IMG/VR virus record: IMGVR_UViG_3300025520_000068 | Location: 1 to 35,194 of that record | DNA from: a virus | Reading direction: 5' to 3' (one strand) | Length of the DNA: 35,194 nt | Shown: piece by piece, positions 7,275-14,569 of the stretch | Layout: every line of letters starts with the position of its first letter | Position numbering within the stretch: the stretch's first letter is position 1 | The notes under the pieces: generated by a model | What the model saw: the letters and a program-made list of their open reading frames with translations, nothing else | What the model was told of the DNA's origin: nothing | The model's database searches: none | Program-made: the position numbers and the translations under genes

Positions 7275-7796
7275 ATGATTAACTACTATGAATCCATTCC
7301 AATTGGTAAAGAAAATGCAGTGTTAAGAAGTCAGTTGTGTGTGCTGTGGAATATGGATGAGCGCCAAGTGAGATTCACGATTGCGAAGCTGCGAAGTGAA
7401 GATAATGGTGATGACTTTGTTATCATATCCACTGCCAATAAAGCAGGGTATTACAGAAGTGATGATCGCAGTGTGATATCAAACTTTAAACAAGAAGTAT
7501 CACGCAGAGCTAGACATACATTCATTCCACTTAAAAAAGTAAATAGAATTCTTCATACACATCAGAATCAAGCATCAATGACCAATTCATTGAAGATGGC
7601 AAGACTTGATGCAAATCTAAAGGGTTCTGATGTTATCAAAGAATTAAAGAAGCTAGATCGTAGGTTTGATAAAAGTCTATTATCAAAAATTGAGAATGGT
7701 TTATGTCTGCCAACTCCTGATCAAGTTAGAGTGCTTACAAAACTCTATAATAAGCCAATTAATGATTTGATAGGTATTTATATCAATCATGATTAA
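7275..7796 (+). CDS. Two-domain phage regulator (winged helix plus XRE)
   Basis: The 173-residue protein begins with a winged-helix-like region (residues 1-60): YYESIPIGKENAVLRSQL, then RQVRFTIAKLR, then AGYYRSDD. This pattern occurs in Firmicutes phage early regulators and initiators. The C-terminal half (about 100-160) is an XRE-type helix-turn-helix (SLKMARLDANLKGSDVIKEL, then LLSKIENGLCLPTPDQ). It probably regulates the replication operon that follows. It has an AAGTGAGG site upstream. Precise targets cannot be read from sequence. Confidence 0.7.
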   Translation: MINYYESIPIGKENAVLRSQLCVLWNMDERQVRFTIAKLRSEDNGDDFVIISTANKAGYYRSDDRSVISNFKQEVSRRARHTFIPLKKVNRILHTHQNQASMTNSLKMARLDANLKGSDVIKELKKLDRRFDKSLLSKIENGLCLPTPDQVRVLTKLYNKPINDLIGIYINHD

Positions 7797-7807
7797 AAAA
7801 CGATTTA

Positions 7808-7827
7808 AAGGCGGTTGCAACTGCCTT
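7808..7827. promoter_or_regulatory. Near-perfect 20-bp palindrome before the SSB-like gene
   Basis: AAGGCGGTT and AACTGCCTT (7808-7816 and 7819-7827) are inverted with one G-U or mismatch and a two-base centre. It lies between the regulator stop and the SSB-like start and is not followed by a T-run. It is more plausibly an operator or leader structure than a terminator; the binder is unknown. Confidence 0.4.
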
Positions 7828-7849
7828 AGAACTGAAAGGAACACATTGA

Positions 7850-8197
7850 ATGGCAGACATCAGAGGGAAAGGAACACTTTATAAAGGTCAATATGGTTGG
7901 TCAGTAAGCCAAACCAAGAAAGACCAGCATGGAAACCAACTCACATTTTATATTCCAGTGAGATTTATCAAAAATGCATTACAACGTGTAGCTGATAGAA
8001 AGTTTATTGAATTTGAAGGGTTCACGAACCATTACAAAACTAAAGATGGAAAAACAATGACTGACTATGTGATCACTCACATCATGGAAACAGAGTACAG
8101 TCAACCAACTGCAACACAACTAGAACAATCACTAGCAAATCAAACAGATGAAGATAAACCTTTATTAAATATTGATAGTGATGACTTGCCATTCTGA
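7850..8197 (+). CDS. SSB-like single-stranded DNA-binding protein
   Basis: The 115-residue protein has a short N-terminal beta-rich domain (MADIRGKGTLYKGQYGWSV, then FYIPVRF, then YVITHI) followed by a flexible Gln- and Thr-rich linker. It ends in the acidic tip IDSDDLPF, matching the C-terminal peptide by which SSB proteins recruit replication partners. The OB fold is not a standard SSB domain by eye, so the call relies on the tip, the size and its place directly ahead of the replisome organiser and helicase loader. It would coat single-stranded DNA during phage replication. Confidence 0.72.
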   Translation: MADIRGKGTLYKGQYGWSVSQTKKDQHGNQLTFYIPVRFIKNALQRVADRKFIEFEGFTNHYKTKDGKTMTDYVITHIMETEYSQPTATQLEQSLANQTDEDKPLLNIDSDDLPF

Positions 8198-8211
8198 AAG
8201 GTGGTGAAAAT

Positions 8212-9003
8212 ATGGCAGAGGTGAAATGGATTAAGTTAGTTTCAAATTTGTTTGACAATAGAAAAGTTAAGCAAATAAGAAAGATGCCAGAAGGTGATGC
8301 AATCATAGTGATTTGGTTGCAACTACTATGCTTGGCAGCAACGATCAACGATAGTGGTTTAGTTTACTTTTCAAAAGACATACCATACACAGATGAAATG
8401 CTATCAACAGAATTTGATAGACCATTAAACACTATAAGAATGGCACTTAATATTTTTGTGAAATTCAATATGGTTGAAATAGTCAATGATATCTTGCTTG
8501 TATCTAACTGGGAAAAGTATCAAAACACAAATGGGTTGGAAAGAATCAGAGAACAGACAAGAAAAAGAGTAGCAAAACATCGTGATAAATTATTGCTTAC
8601 TAATGAAAGTAACGTTACTGAAACGCTACATGTAACGTATAGTAACGCAATAGATAAGAAAGAAGATATAGATATAGATAAAGATATAGAAATAAATATA
8701 GTGTCTGATATCTTCAAAAATTATTCAAATGGTGACCAATCACTTTATCAATCATTGAAGGATTTCGAAAAAATGAGAAAGTCTATTAAAAAACCAATGA
8801 CTGATCGTGCAAAGGAAATGCTTCTTCTTGAGTTAGACAAATTATCAGCTGCTGGCGAAAACATTATTGAATGCTTAAATCAAAGCATATTTCACAGCTG
8901 GCAGGGAGTGTTCCCAGTGAAACGAGGTGATAACAATGGAACAGTTAAGCAACCTGATGAAAAACGTAAACCTATCTATGAATACGAATCCATCAAGTTA
9001 TAA
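8212..9003 (+). CDS. Phage replisome organiser (DnaD-like initiator)
   Basis: The 263-residue protein starts with the phage replisome-organiser N-terminal domain (residues 1-120): VKWIKLVSNLFDNRKVKQIR, then IVIWLQLLCLAA, then NGLERIREQTRKRVAKHR. A low-complexity Asp/Ile linker follows (IDIDKDIEIN, about 150-160), and then a small C-terminal helical domain. Such proteins bind an origin usually within or beside their own gene and recruit the helicase loader. Here the linker coding sequence contains repeated GTAACG motifs and a very AT-rich stretch. The start has GGTGGTG upstream, 14 bp after the SSB-like gene. The stop lies inside the next gene. Confidence 0.85.
   Translation: MAEVKWIKLVSNLFDNRKVKQIRKMPEGDAIIVIWLQLLCLAATINDSGLVYFSKDIPYTDEMLSTEFDRPLNTIRMALNIFVKFNMVEIVNDILLVSNWEKYQNTNGLERIREQTRKRVAKHRDKLLLTNESNVTETLHVTYSNAIDKKEDIDIDKDIEINIVSDIFKNYSNGDQSLYQSLKDFEKMRKSIKKPMTDRAKEMLLLELDKLSAAGENIIECLNQSIFHSWQGVFPVKRGDNNGTVKQPDEKRKPIYEYESIKL
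8609..8712. other. Candidate phage replication origin
   Basis: Inside the replisome organiser gene, GTAACG occurs at 8609, 8632 and 8642, and the first copy extends to a perfect palindrome GTAACGTTAC (8609-8618). Directly to the right, 8651-8712 is almost pure A/T with GATATA-type repeats that suit DNA unwinding. Iterons beside an AT-rich element within the initiator gene is a recurring arrangement in low-GC siphophages. This is inference from structure only. Confidence 0.5.
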
Positions 9004-9745
9004 ACAAGCGAATGTGGATGAGTGGAACAACAACGAGGGTGAGTTGACTGGGTATAAATGCAGTGAATGCAAAAACAAAGGTTACATTATGTTTCTAAAT
9101 GATGACAACATTGAAACACTTCGTGATTGCAGCTGTAAGAAGATTAGATCCAGTCTGAAAAACATCAAGCAGAGTGGCTTAGAAAACTTATTGGAAGATT
9201 ACTCATTTGAAAAGTTCACCACTGAAGAATTATGGCAGAAGAAAATCAAAGATTCTGCAATTAGATTCATGAGTGATACTTATGGAAATTGGTACTTTAT
9301 CGGTGGTCAAGTCGGATCTGGCAAAAGCCACGTATGTACAGCGATTGTAAAAGAGCTTCTGCTTAAAGGCAATGAAGCGCTATACATGAAATGGCGAGAT
9401 GATAGCGTTGGACTTAAAAAAGCAATCACATCAGACAACAACGATTATTCACCTGCAATCAGTCGATACAAAAATGTGAAGGTGCTATACATTGATGACT
9501 TTTTGAAAACAGAGAAAGGCAAACAACCAAGTGCAGCTGATATCATGCTGGCATTCGAAATCTTAAATCACAGATACATCAATAAGGACTTGATTACCAT
9601 CATCAGCACTGAACGTTCAGTAGATGAATTGATTGAAATTGATGAAGCGATTGGTTCACGTATCTATCAACGTTCAAAGAATTACTGCATTGAGTTAGCA
9701 CCAGACAAAACCAAAAACATGAGGATGAAAGGATTGTTCAAATGA
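8936..9745 (+). CDS. DnaC-like helicase loader (AAA+ ATPase)
   Basis: The 269-residue protein has a zinc-binding N-terminal region (C42, C45, C65, C67) and an AAA+ ATPase domain. Walker A is GGQVGSGKS at 123-131 and Walker B is VLYIDDF near 186-192. An arginine-rich sensor region lies near GSRIYQRSKN. It loads the replicative helicase onto the origin with the replisome organiser. I chose ATG 8936, six bases after GAGGTG, over the GTG at 8927. The gene overlaps the end of the organiser by 68 bp and is coupled by ATGA to the next gene. No phage helicase gene is seen, so the phage presumably uses the host DnaB. Confidence 0.9.
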   Translation: MEQLSNLMKNVNLSMNTNPSSYKQANVDEWNNNEGELTGYKCSECKNKGYIMFLNDDNIETLRDCSCKKIRSSLKNIKQSGLENLLEDYSFEKFTTEELWQKKIKDSAIRFMSDTYGNWYFIGGQVGSGKSHVCTAIVKELLLKGNEALYMKWRDDSVGLKKAITSDNNDYSPAISRYKNVKVLYIDDFLKTEKGKQPSAADIMLAFEILNHRYINKDLITIISTERSVDELIEIDEAIGSRIYQRSKNYCIELAPDKTKNMRMKGLFK

Positions 9746-10035
9746 ATCGATTTAGAAAAGAAATTGATTATTATCTGTATAATTTCGCAAAGCTCAAGAC
9801 CAGCACCAAGAAGGAAGATATCAAGTGGGTTAAGATCATAAGCGAAATTAGAGAGAAGTATGAAGGCACAGAGTATGGCCGGTTGATTGAACTTAAGTGG
9901 GATCAGAAGTTGAGTGAAGAAAAAATTAAGATGTTGATGCACATTGAAAAAACAACCCTATATGCATGGATGAACAAAATCATCAATGAAATCACATTGA
10001 AAGCAGCGTATCAAAGATTAATTAAACCTTACTGA
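9742..10035 (+). CDS. Sigma-region-4-like small DNA-binding protein
   Basis: The 97-residue basic protein overlaps the loader stop by 4 bp (ATGA). Its C-terminal half, LSEEKIKMLMHIEKTTLYAW followed by MNKIINEI, looks like a helix-turn-helix of the sigma-70 region 4 or ArpU/RinA regulator type. In other Gram-positive phages such proteins act on late or early promoters. The call is weak because only the HTH-like segment supports it. Confidence 0.5.
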   Translation: MNRFRKEIDYYLYNFAKLKTSTKKEDIKWVKIISEIREKYEGTEYGRLIELKWDQKLSEEKIKMLMHIEKTTLYAWMNKIINEITLKAAYQRLIKPY

Positions 10036-10081
10036 TATCGAGTAAGAGGAAGTAATTTTTGCACAAAATTAAGGAGGCATA

Positions 10082-10624
10082 ATGGAGGAACTACTTAATC
10101 GAGTTCATCAAAAAATGAACGAAGAAATGAACCAACCACATTCCAGATTTGAAGATGCAATTCATAACTGGCTATCTGAACAAACATCAAATCAAAAGTT
10201 GCTAGAATCAATCTTAAAAGAAGGCAAAACCATTAAAGATGCAGCATCATTTGTAATCAACAAAGCACAAAAACAAGCAGAAAGAAATGTAGCTGCAGTA
10301 AGTGATGATCAAGTTTGGAAATGGGTAGTTGAATACTTTACTGGAAGTGAAACTAAAGTATCAGGTGGATCAAGCGCTAAAGTTAGTAAATCAGATTATC
10401 AAGAAGAAAAGATTGAAAAGGTGGACAAGAAAACCGCAAAATCAATTGATTCAATCCTCGAAATGACTATTGATGATTCAGAGAAGATTAAAATGATTCA
10501 ATCGTTAATTTCATCTGATAAGAAAGAATCTAAAGAACCAATAGTGAAAGTAGAAGATGCCACAATGTCAATATTTGATTTCGGTATCGAGGATGATCCA
10601 GATGAAGAATACTGTGAATCTTGA
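10082..10624 (+). CDS. PcfK-like protein
   Basis: The 180-residue acidic protein has an N-terminal helical domain (to about 85: FEDAIHNWLSEQTSNQKLL, then AASFVINKAQKQA, then DDQVWKWVVEYF) matching my recollection of the PcfK family, followed by a charged linear tail. Pcf proteins take their name from a region of enterococcal plasmid pCF10. The pairing with a downstream PcfJ homologue is the strongest evidence. It has a strong AAGGAGG site. Biochemical function is not established. Confidence 0.75.
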   Translation: MEELLNRVHQKMNEEMNQPHSRFEDAIHNWLSEQTSNQKLLESILKEGKTIKDAASFVINKAQKQAERNVAAVSDDQVWKWVVEYFTGSETKVSGGSSAKVSKSDYQEEKIEKVDKKTAKSIDSILEMTIDDSEKIKMIQSLISSDKKESKEPIVKVEDATMSIFDFGIEDDPDEEYCES

Positions 10625-12077
10625 AGAACTATCCAAAGATATTCCACTTGAATTTTCGATACATGATTTGGTTAAAAAGAACGCACATCATTATCATTTT
10701 AGAAAAGGCAAAGAATATACATGTTCAAACTGTGGCAAAGTTGTTGAAGATTCTTATCCATCATGTCCAAATTGCCATTGTGAGCTAGAGCCATTTCAAA
10801 TTAAATCTAATACAAATTATGCAAGGTTAAGTAAGCAGTTTTGGATAATTGCTCTACAAAAGACCAGTGATCGTATCGTGGAAAGATGGTTCATAGCATG
10901 TTTAGAAATAAATCGATTTTCTTTAGTTTCTGAAGTATCGTATGAAGAAGTCGAAAGAAACACCATTATGAATGGTCAAATATCTTCAATCAGTAAAAGT
11001 AGATATTACTTAAATCAAGGTGAATGGTGCTATGGGTATAAGTATGTAGATAATTTCAATGGTAAAACTCCAAGAAAGAGAATTGAGATATATCCTCAAT
11101 ATAGTCAAATGAAATCTTGGTTAAGTGATACTGAGTTGAAATATACAACTATTGGTGATTGGTTCGAAAAACAAGAAGAACCTAATACAAAATCATATGC
11201 AGTATTTGCAAAGTTAGCATTTGCAGCTAAATACTCATGGATTGAAAAAGTGTACAAGTCCGGTTTAGTCAATTTGTGGCTTGATCTAATTCAATCTTAT
11301 CAAGTTGATTTTAGAAGAGCTAAACCATCGAAGATACTGAAGTATAGAAATTTATTAATCAAAGTCAATGCTGGATGGCCACAGTTTTATGCAATAGATA
11401 GATTTACTCAAATTAAGCAATCATTCTCACTAGATTTGATTAAAAAGATCAACACTGCTGATCAAGTCAACAATATTGTCAAAGTATATCAAATAACCAA
11501 AATGCCAATTCAAAAGATAATGAATTACATCAATACGTTTGATGTTGGTGGGTACAGTATCGCAACTTACATTGACTATCTGAACATGATGAACGAAGTG
11601 TATCAAGCAGATTTCAATGAATTAATGGCATTTCCAAAGGATTTAATCAAAGCTCATGATGATGCTGTTGAAAAATTCAATGCGCCAACACATGAAAAAG
11701 AAGTAGAACAATGGAAAACAGTTAAATCATCAATCATGAAATATGCTTATCAAAATAGCAAGTATGCAATAGTTATCCCAAACTCTATACAACATGTACT
11801 TAACGAAGGTAAAGCATTACATCACTGTGTTGGTTCATACGTTCCTAAAATAGTTGAGGGTAAAACAACAATCCTGTTTATAAGAGAAGTTGATAACATC
11901 AATAAACCATTCTATACGCTCGAATATAACAATAATTCTGTAATTCAATGCAGAGGAATGAGAAATCAAACAGCACCAATTGAAATCAAAGAGTTCTTAA
12001 GCGAGTGGGAAAGACACTTGAATAAAAAAGCAAAGAAGAAGCAAGTCAGAATGCCTGAAATGGCTATGTGTGCATAA
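10602..12077 (+). CDS. PcfJ-like protein with N-terminal zinc ribbon
   Basis: The 491-residue protein carries a zinc ribbon near the N-terminus (CSNCGK and CPNCHCE, about residues 37-62). Its C-terminal PcfJ signature includes LNEGKALHHCVGSYVPKI, then TTILFIRE, PFYTLEYN and QCRGMRNQ. I chose ATG 10602 over 10557 because GAGGAT lies 8 bases upstream and the overlap with the pcfK-like gene falls to 23 bp. PcfJ proteins are widespread on Firmicutes plasmids and phages with unproven roles; a nucleic-acid role is suggested by the ribbon. The histidine and cysteine of HHCVGSY are the most conserved-looking residues. It is tightly coupled to its partner. Confidence 0.85.
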   Translation: MKNTVNLEELSKDIPLEFSIHDLVKKNAHHYHFRKGKEYTCSNCGKVVEDSYPSCPNCHCELEPFQIKSNTNYARLSKQFWIIALQKTSDRIVERWFIACLEINRFSLVSEVSYEEVERNTIMNGQISSISKSRYYLNQGEWCYGYKYVDNFNGKTPRKRIEIYPQYSQMKSWLSDTELKYTTIGDWFEKQEEPNTKSYAVFAKLAFAAKYSWIEKVYKSGLVNLWLDLIQSYQVDFRRAKPSKILKYRNLLIKVNAGWPQFYAIDRFTQIKQSFSLDLIKKINTADQVNNIVKVYQITKMPIQKIMNYINTFDVGGYSIATYIDYLNMMNEVYQADFNELMAFPKDLIKAHDDAVEKFNAPTHEKEVEQWKTVKSSIMKYAYQNSKYAIVIPNSIQHVLNEGKALHHCVGSYVPKIVEGKTTILFIREVDNINKPFYTLEYNNNSVIQCRGMRNQTAPIEIKEFLSEWERHLNKKAKKKQVRMPEMAMCA

Positions 12078-12086
12078 GGATAGATT

Positions 12087-12287
12087 ATGCCAAAAATCAA
12101 AAAGAATAATCACATTTATGCGATTTATAAAGGTGAAGAATTCTTGTTCGTTGGCAGCAAAGAAGAGTGTGCTGAATATCTAAACGTAAAGCCATTTACT
12201 ATTTACTTCATGAGTTCACCAACGTATCGAAAAAGAAGAGCTAATAGTAAAAATGCTTTATTAACAATCAGATTAGAAGATGAATAA
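12087..12287 (+). CDS. Hypothetical phage protein, 66 aa
   Basis: The 66-residue basic protein contains a segment (YKGEEFLFVGSKEECAEYLN, followed by VKPFTIYF) that reads like a small DNA-binding or regulatory fold in which a beta hairpin is followed by a helix-turn-helix ending in a basic RKRRANSK tail. It follows the pcfJ-like gene by 9 bp. I do not recognise a named family. The compact early operon and the AAGGA-type site support expression. Confidence 0.6.
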   Translation: MPKIKKNNHIYAIYKGEEFLFVGSKEECAEYLNVKPFTIYFMSSPTYRKRRANSKNALLTIRLEDE

Positions 12288-12314
12288 TTAATCAACCAAT
12301 GAAAGGTACTAAAT

Positions 12315-12488
12315 ATGATAAACAAAATTGTCAAATTATTAGGTTCAAAACAACCAGAAGCAGAATTCCCTATTGCTGCATTCACCAATCCACCAGGCGC
12401 AGGATTTAATAACTGGATCAACTACTGCATGGCAATGCGAAGAAAAAACATCCTTAAAATCAAACAAAGAAACAGAAAGAGAGGTTGA
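12315..12488 (+). CDS. Hypothetical protein, 57 aa
   Basis: The frame from ATG 12315 to TGA 12486 encodes a basic protein with a hydrophobic centre (FPIAAFTNPPGAGFNNWINY) and a very basic C-terminus (KQRNRKRG). GAAAGG lies 8 bases upstream. It fills most of a gap between annotated genes and ends 3 bp before the next start. No family is recognised. Confidence 0.5.
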   Translation: MINKIVKLLGSKQPEAEFPIAAFTNPPGAGFNNWINYCMAMRRKNILKIKQRNRKRG

Positions 12489-12491
12489 TCA

Positions 12492-12653
12492 ATGGGATAT
12501 GTCGCAATGGCCATGTTTGGTGGCACAGTAGGATTCATAGTTGCAGTGTTGATGTGTGCATCTGGTAGAGCAGCTGCAGAAGAAGAATTATTTAGAATGT
12601 ATGAAGTGTTAAAACAATATAAGGAGATTGAACATGATCATCAAAACAGCTAA
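12492..12653 (+). CDS. Small single-pass membrane protein, 53 aa
   Basis: The frame begins at ATG 12492 with AGAGAGG nine bases upstream and ends at TAA 12651, overlapping the next gene by 20 bp. Residues 3-24 (YVAMAMFGGTVGFIVAVLMC) form one membrane segment, followed by a charged helical tail. Function is unknown. Confidence 0.6.
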   Translation: MGYVAMAMFGGTVGFIVAVLMCASGRAAAEEELFRMYEVLKQYKEIEHDHQNS

Positions 12654-12876
12654 TGGTGAGATTATAGCAGATGTCGACTTAATTCATATTGAACAATCAG
12701 ATTCAGGATTAATTGCGATATTTGGAAAAACAATAAGTGGAATTAAAATTCTACTTGCTAGATGTGAATCACTTGAACAAGCAAAGCAACTGGTCAATAA
12801 CATCTATCAATTGATTCCAAATGCATTGAGTTTAGATCCAGCTGATGCAGTTCAAAAAGGGGTAGAAATCTCATAA
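12634..12876 (+). CDS. Hypothetical protein, 80 aa
   Basis: I take ATG 12634 as the start, 7 bases after AAGGAG, rather than the TTG six bases earlier. The 80-residue protein begins with strands (MIIKTANGEIIADVDLI) and continues with a helix (ESLEQAKQLVNNIYQLI). It is the last gene before a 136-bp gap and thus closes this part of the early operon. No family is recognised. Confidence 0.6.
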   Translation: MIIKTANGEIIADVDLIHIEQSDSGLIAIFGKTISGIKILLARCESLEQAKQLVNNIYQLIPNALSLDPADAVQKGVEIS

Positions 12877-12927
12877 AAAAACACATCGATTTTTTCAAAA
12901 AGTATTGAGTTTAAAAAACACGCAAAA

Positions 12928-12948
12928 AAGCCAGTGTTTTACTGGCTT
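12928..12948. terminator. Hairpin in the 12.9-kb gap, best T-run on the minus strand
   Basis: AAGCCAGT (12928-12935) and ACTGGCTT (12941-12948) form a perfect 8-bp stem with loop GTTTT. On the plus strand it is followed by AAATGC rather than T. On the minus strand it is followed by TTTTTT, so it would terminate leftward transcription better than rightward. It may instead act as an attenuator between two early transcription units. Confidence 0.45.
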
Positions 12949-12971
12949 AAATGCATGTTTGGTTAGTGAAA

Positions 12972-12977
12972 TATAAT
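12972..12977 (+). promoter_or_regulatory. Candidate -10 box for the second early operon
   Basis: A perfect TATAAT lies 36 bases before the next start and follows the hairpin. No convincing -35 is present, so an activator would be needed if it is used. The surrounding 136 bp (12877-13012) otherwise contains only the hairpin. Confidence 0.4.
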
Positions 12978-13012
12978 GTTAGGGTTATTTTACATTAGAA
13001 AGATAAGGAAAT

Positions 13013-13444
13013 ATGAATACTTTAACAGCAATTCTTAAGCGACAAAATGAATTGATTCTGTTCATGAAAATGAAAAAAGTGTCAGTTCAAGAAATGTCTA
13101 GATTAACCGGTATGTCTATGAAATCAATACAAGGATATATTGATGGAACATATTCGATAACATCATTCAAGTGGGACATTATCAAAAGTGCTATGGATAA
13201 ATACTGCAATAACATCGTTCCACCACCAGCACCAAAGGTAGACAATAAAAGCATCATTCCTGCATTCGTGATTGAATCATTAACAACACGTGGAAACACA
13301 ATTATCTTGAAAAAGAAGATTAAAAAACGAGAGCAGCAGTTCTTGGATGAGCTGCTGAAACGTGGATTCAATTGCAGGATGTATGACACCGGTGATGATC
13401 ACTGGGTAATTGAAGATACAGAAAGGTACACCAAGACAATATGA
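13013..13444 (+). CDS. HTH-containing hypothetical protein, 143 aa
   Basis: The N-terminal half (residues 1-60) reads as a helix-turn-helix: NELILFMKMKKVSVQEMSRL, then TGMSMKSIQGYIDGTYS. A proline-rich hinge (VPPPAPKV) links it to a basic C-terminal domain (TIILKKKIKKREQQFLDELL). The gene opens the second early cluster, with AAGGA eight bases before the start, and its stop overlaps the next start (ATGA). It could regulate the cluster, but no target is visible. Confidence 0.55.
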   Translation: MNTLTAILKRQNELILFMKMKKVSVQEMSRLTGMSMKSIQGYIDGTYSITSFKWDIIKSAMDKYCNNIVPPPAPKVDNKSIIPAFVIESLTTRGNTIILKKKIKKREQQFLDELLKRGFNCRMYDTGDDHWVIEDTERYTKTI

Positions 13445-13647
13445 GTGAAGCTGCAGAAGTATTAAAAAGAAAACTTGGTTTAGTGGTCACTGATTTAATA
13501 AATATAAAAAACAAAATCAAAACCATTGAAGATAGAAAAGTGTTAAGAGATTATGCTGAAACTATCGCAAGTTTATCAAGTGAGATTTATTGGTTAATTA
13601 ATGATGCACCAGTAAGGCCAGAGGTCACAGATGGTGAAGAAGATTAA
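13441..13647 (+). CDS. Hypothetical coiled-coil protein, 68 aa
   Basis: The 68-residue protein is helical (LKRKLGLVVTDLINIKNKIK, then DYAETIASLSSEIYWLI) and ends in an acidic tail. It is coupled to the preceding gene by ATGA and overlaps the next by 17 bp. I recognise no family. Confidence 0.55.
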   Translation: MSEAAEVLKRKLGLVVTDLINIKNKIKTIEDRKVLRDYAETIASLSSEIYWLINDAPVRPEVTDGEED

Positions 13648-13813
13648 CAAACTGCCATGTGACTTCTGTGAGAAGTGGCAAGAAGTCAAAACACACAAAG
13701 GATATGTGTTGTGTGATGAGTGCATTAAGTTGTTTGAAATCAAGCAACCACTAAAACACGAAAGGATTCAATTGGATCTATGGAAAAGACAATCAAACTA
13801 TACTCAATCGTAA
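13631..13813 (+). CDS. Small zinc-finger protein, 60 aa
   Basis: Two CxxC pairs (CDFC at residues 10-13 and CDEC at 28-31) about 15 residues apart form a likely zinc ribbon. The C-terminus is basic and helical. GAGGT precedes the start. It overlaps both neighbours, as expected in this compressed cluster. Its target, nucleic acid or protein, is unknown. Confidence 0.6.
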   Translation: MVKKINKLPCDFCEKWQEVKTHKGYVLCDECIKLFEIKQPLKHERIQLDLWKRQSNYTQS

Positions 13814-14031
13814 TCACGCTGCTTGCAATAGCATTACTGTTCACAAATCAAAAACTCACAACATTGAATCGTGAGCTGCTGGAAGTGAATTATGAATTGA
13901 TTAACATCAGCAATGAACTACTTGAGCAAATTGACACAAAGCAAACAGAGTACACTGATTTGATGGTTATGTACTTAAATGCTGAATATGATGCTATGAC
14001 ACGAGTTGTAAAAATCTACTGTGGTGATTAG
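13780..14031 (+). CDS. Single-pass membrane protein with coiled coil, 83 aa
   Basis: A membrane segment at residues 6-23 (KLYSIVITLLAIALLFTN) is followed by heptad-patterned sequence (LTTLNRELLEVNYELINISN) typical of a short coiled coil. The start lies 34 bp inside the zinc-finger gene. The shape resembles spanin- or Rz-like subunits but its early location argues against lysis. Function is unknown. Confidence 0.55.
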   Translation: MEKTIKLYSIVITLLAIALLFTNQKLTTLNRELLEVNYELINISNELLEQIDTKQTEYTDLMVMYLNAEYDAMTRVVKIYCGD

Positions 14032-14042
14032 AAAGGGAACAT

Positions 14043-14408
14043 ATGAAAGTTACAGACAAATTAAGATTAATTGCTGATCTAATGGAAGAAGGAACTGATT
14101 TTCAAATCAAGTCAGATTTAGATATCAATCCAAAGAATGTGATTATTGGATTACAAGAACTTGATTATTGCTATATTGCTGAGCCAATTAGTATCAACAA
14201 TGAAGAAAGATTCCTGCTCAAGCGATTTGCAACAAAGTATAAATGGATTAAAAGAGATGCAAATGGTGTGATTATTGTAATTGCAGCAGGTAGTTTACAA
14301 CGAAAAATGCCTAATGTGTTCTTTGAATTATTTAACTTCATGAATGAAAATGAAGAATATGTCATTGATGATTTATTAAGTGGTAAAGTATGCAAGATAC
14401 ATCGATGA
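14043..14408 (+). CDS. Hypothetical protein, 121 aa
   Basis: The N-terminus (MKVTDKLRLIADLMEEGTDF) resembles a winged-helix dimerisation motif, with DINPKNVIIGLQELDYCYI behind it. The remainder is mixed alpha-beta. The start has a GAAAGGGAAC site. Its stop overlaps the next start by ATGA. I recognise no family. Confidence 0.55.
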   Translation: MKVTDKLRLIADLMEEGTDFQIKSDLDINPKNVIIGLQELDYCYIAEPISINNEERFLLKRFATKYKWIKRDANGVIIVIAAGSLQRKMPNVFFELFNFMNENEEYVIDDLLSGKVCKIHR

Positions 14409-14569
14409 GTGAAAAGAACATACCAAAACCAATGGTTAAGGTGGAAGTTGATTTATTTGGTGATTATGAGTACCAGTGTCCAAATAGGTGTGGATTTATA
14501 AGAAAAGGAAGGACATATGAATCTAGGTGTCCTATATGCGAACAAGCAATTCAATGGGAGGAACGATGA
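14405..14569 (+). CDS. Small zinc-ribbon protein, 54 aa
   Basis: The frame is coupled to the preceding gene (ATGA at 14405) and to the next (ATGA at 14566). CPNRC (residues 25-29) and CPIC (42-45) give a four-cysteine zinc ribbon ending in a QAIQWEER tail. It is a second small zinc protein in this cluster. The tight coupling on both sides supports it as a real gene. Confidence 0.65.
   Translation: MSEKNIPKPMVKVEVDLFGDYEYQCPNRCGFIRKGRTYESRCPICEQAIQWEER

Noticed and set aside
12928-12948. Strong rightward terminator before the second early cluster
   Set aside because: The plus-strand side is followed by AAATGC, so rightward termination is doubtful; it is listed as a weak hairpin.
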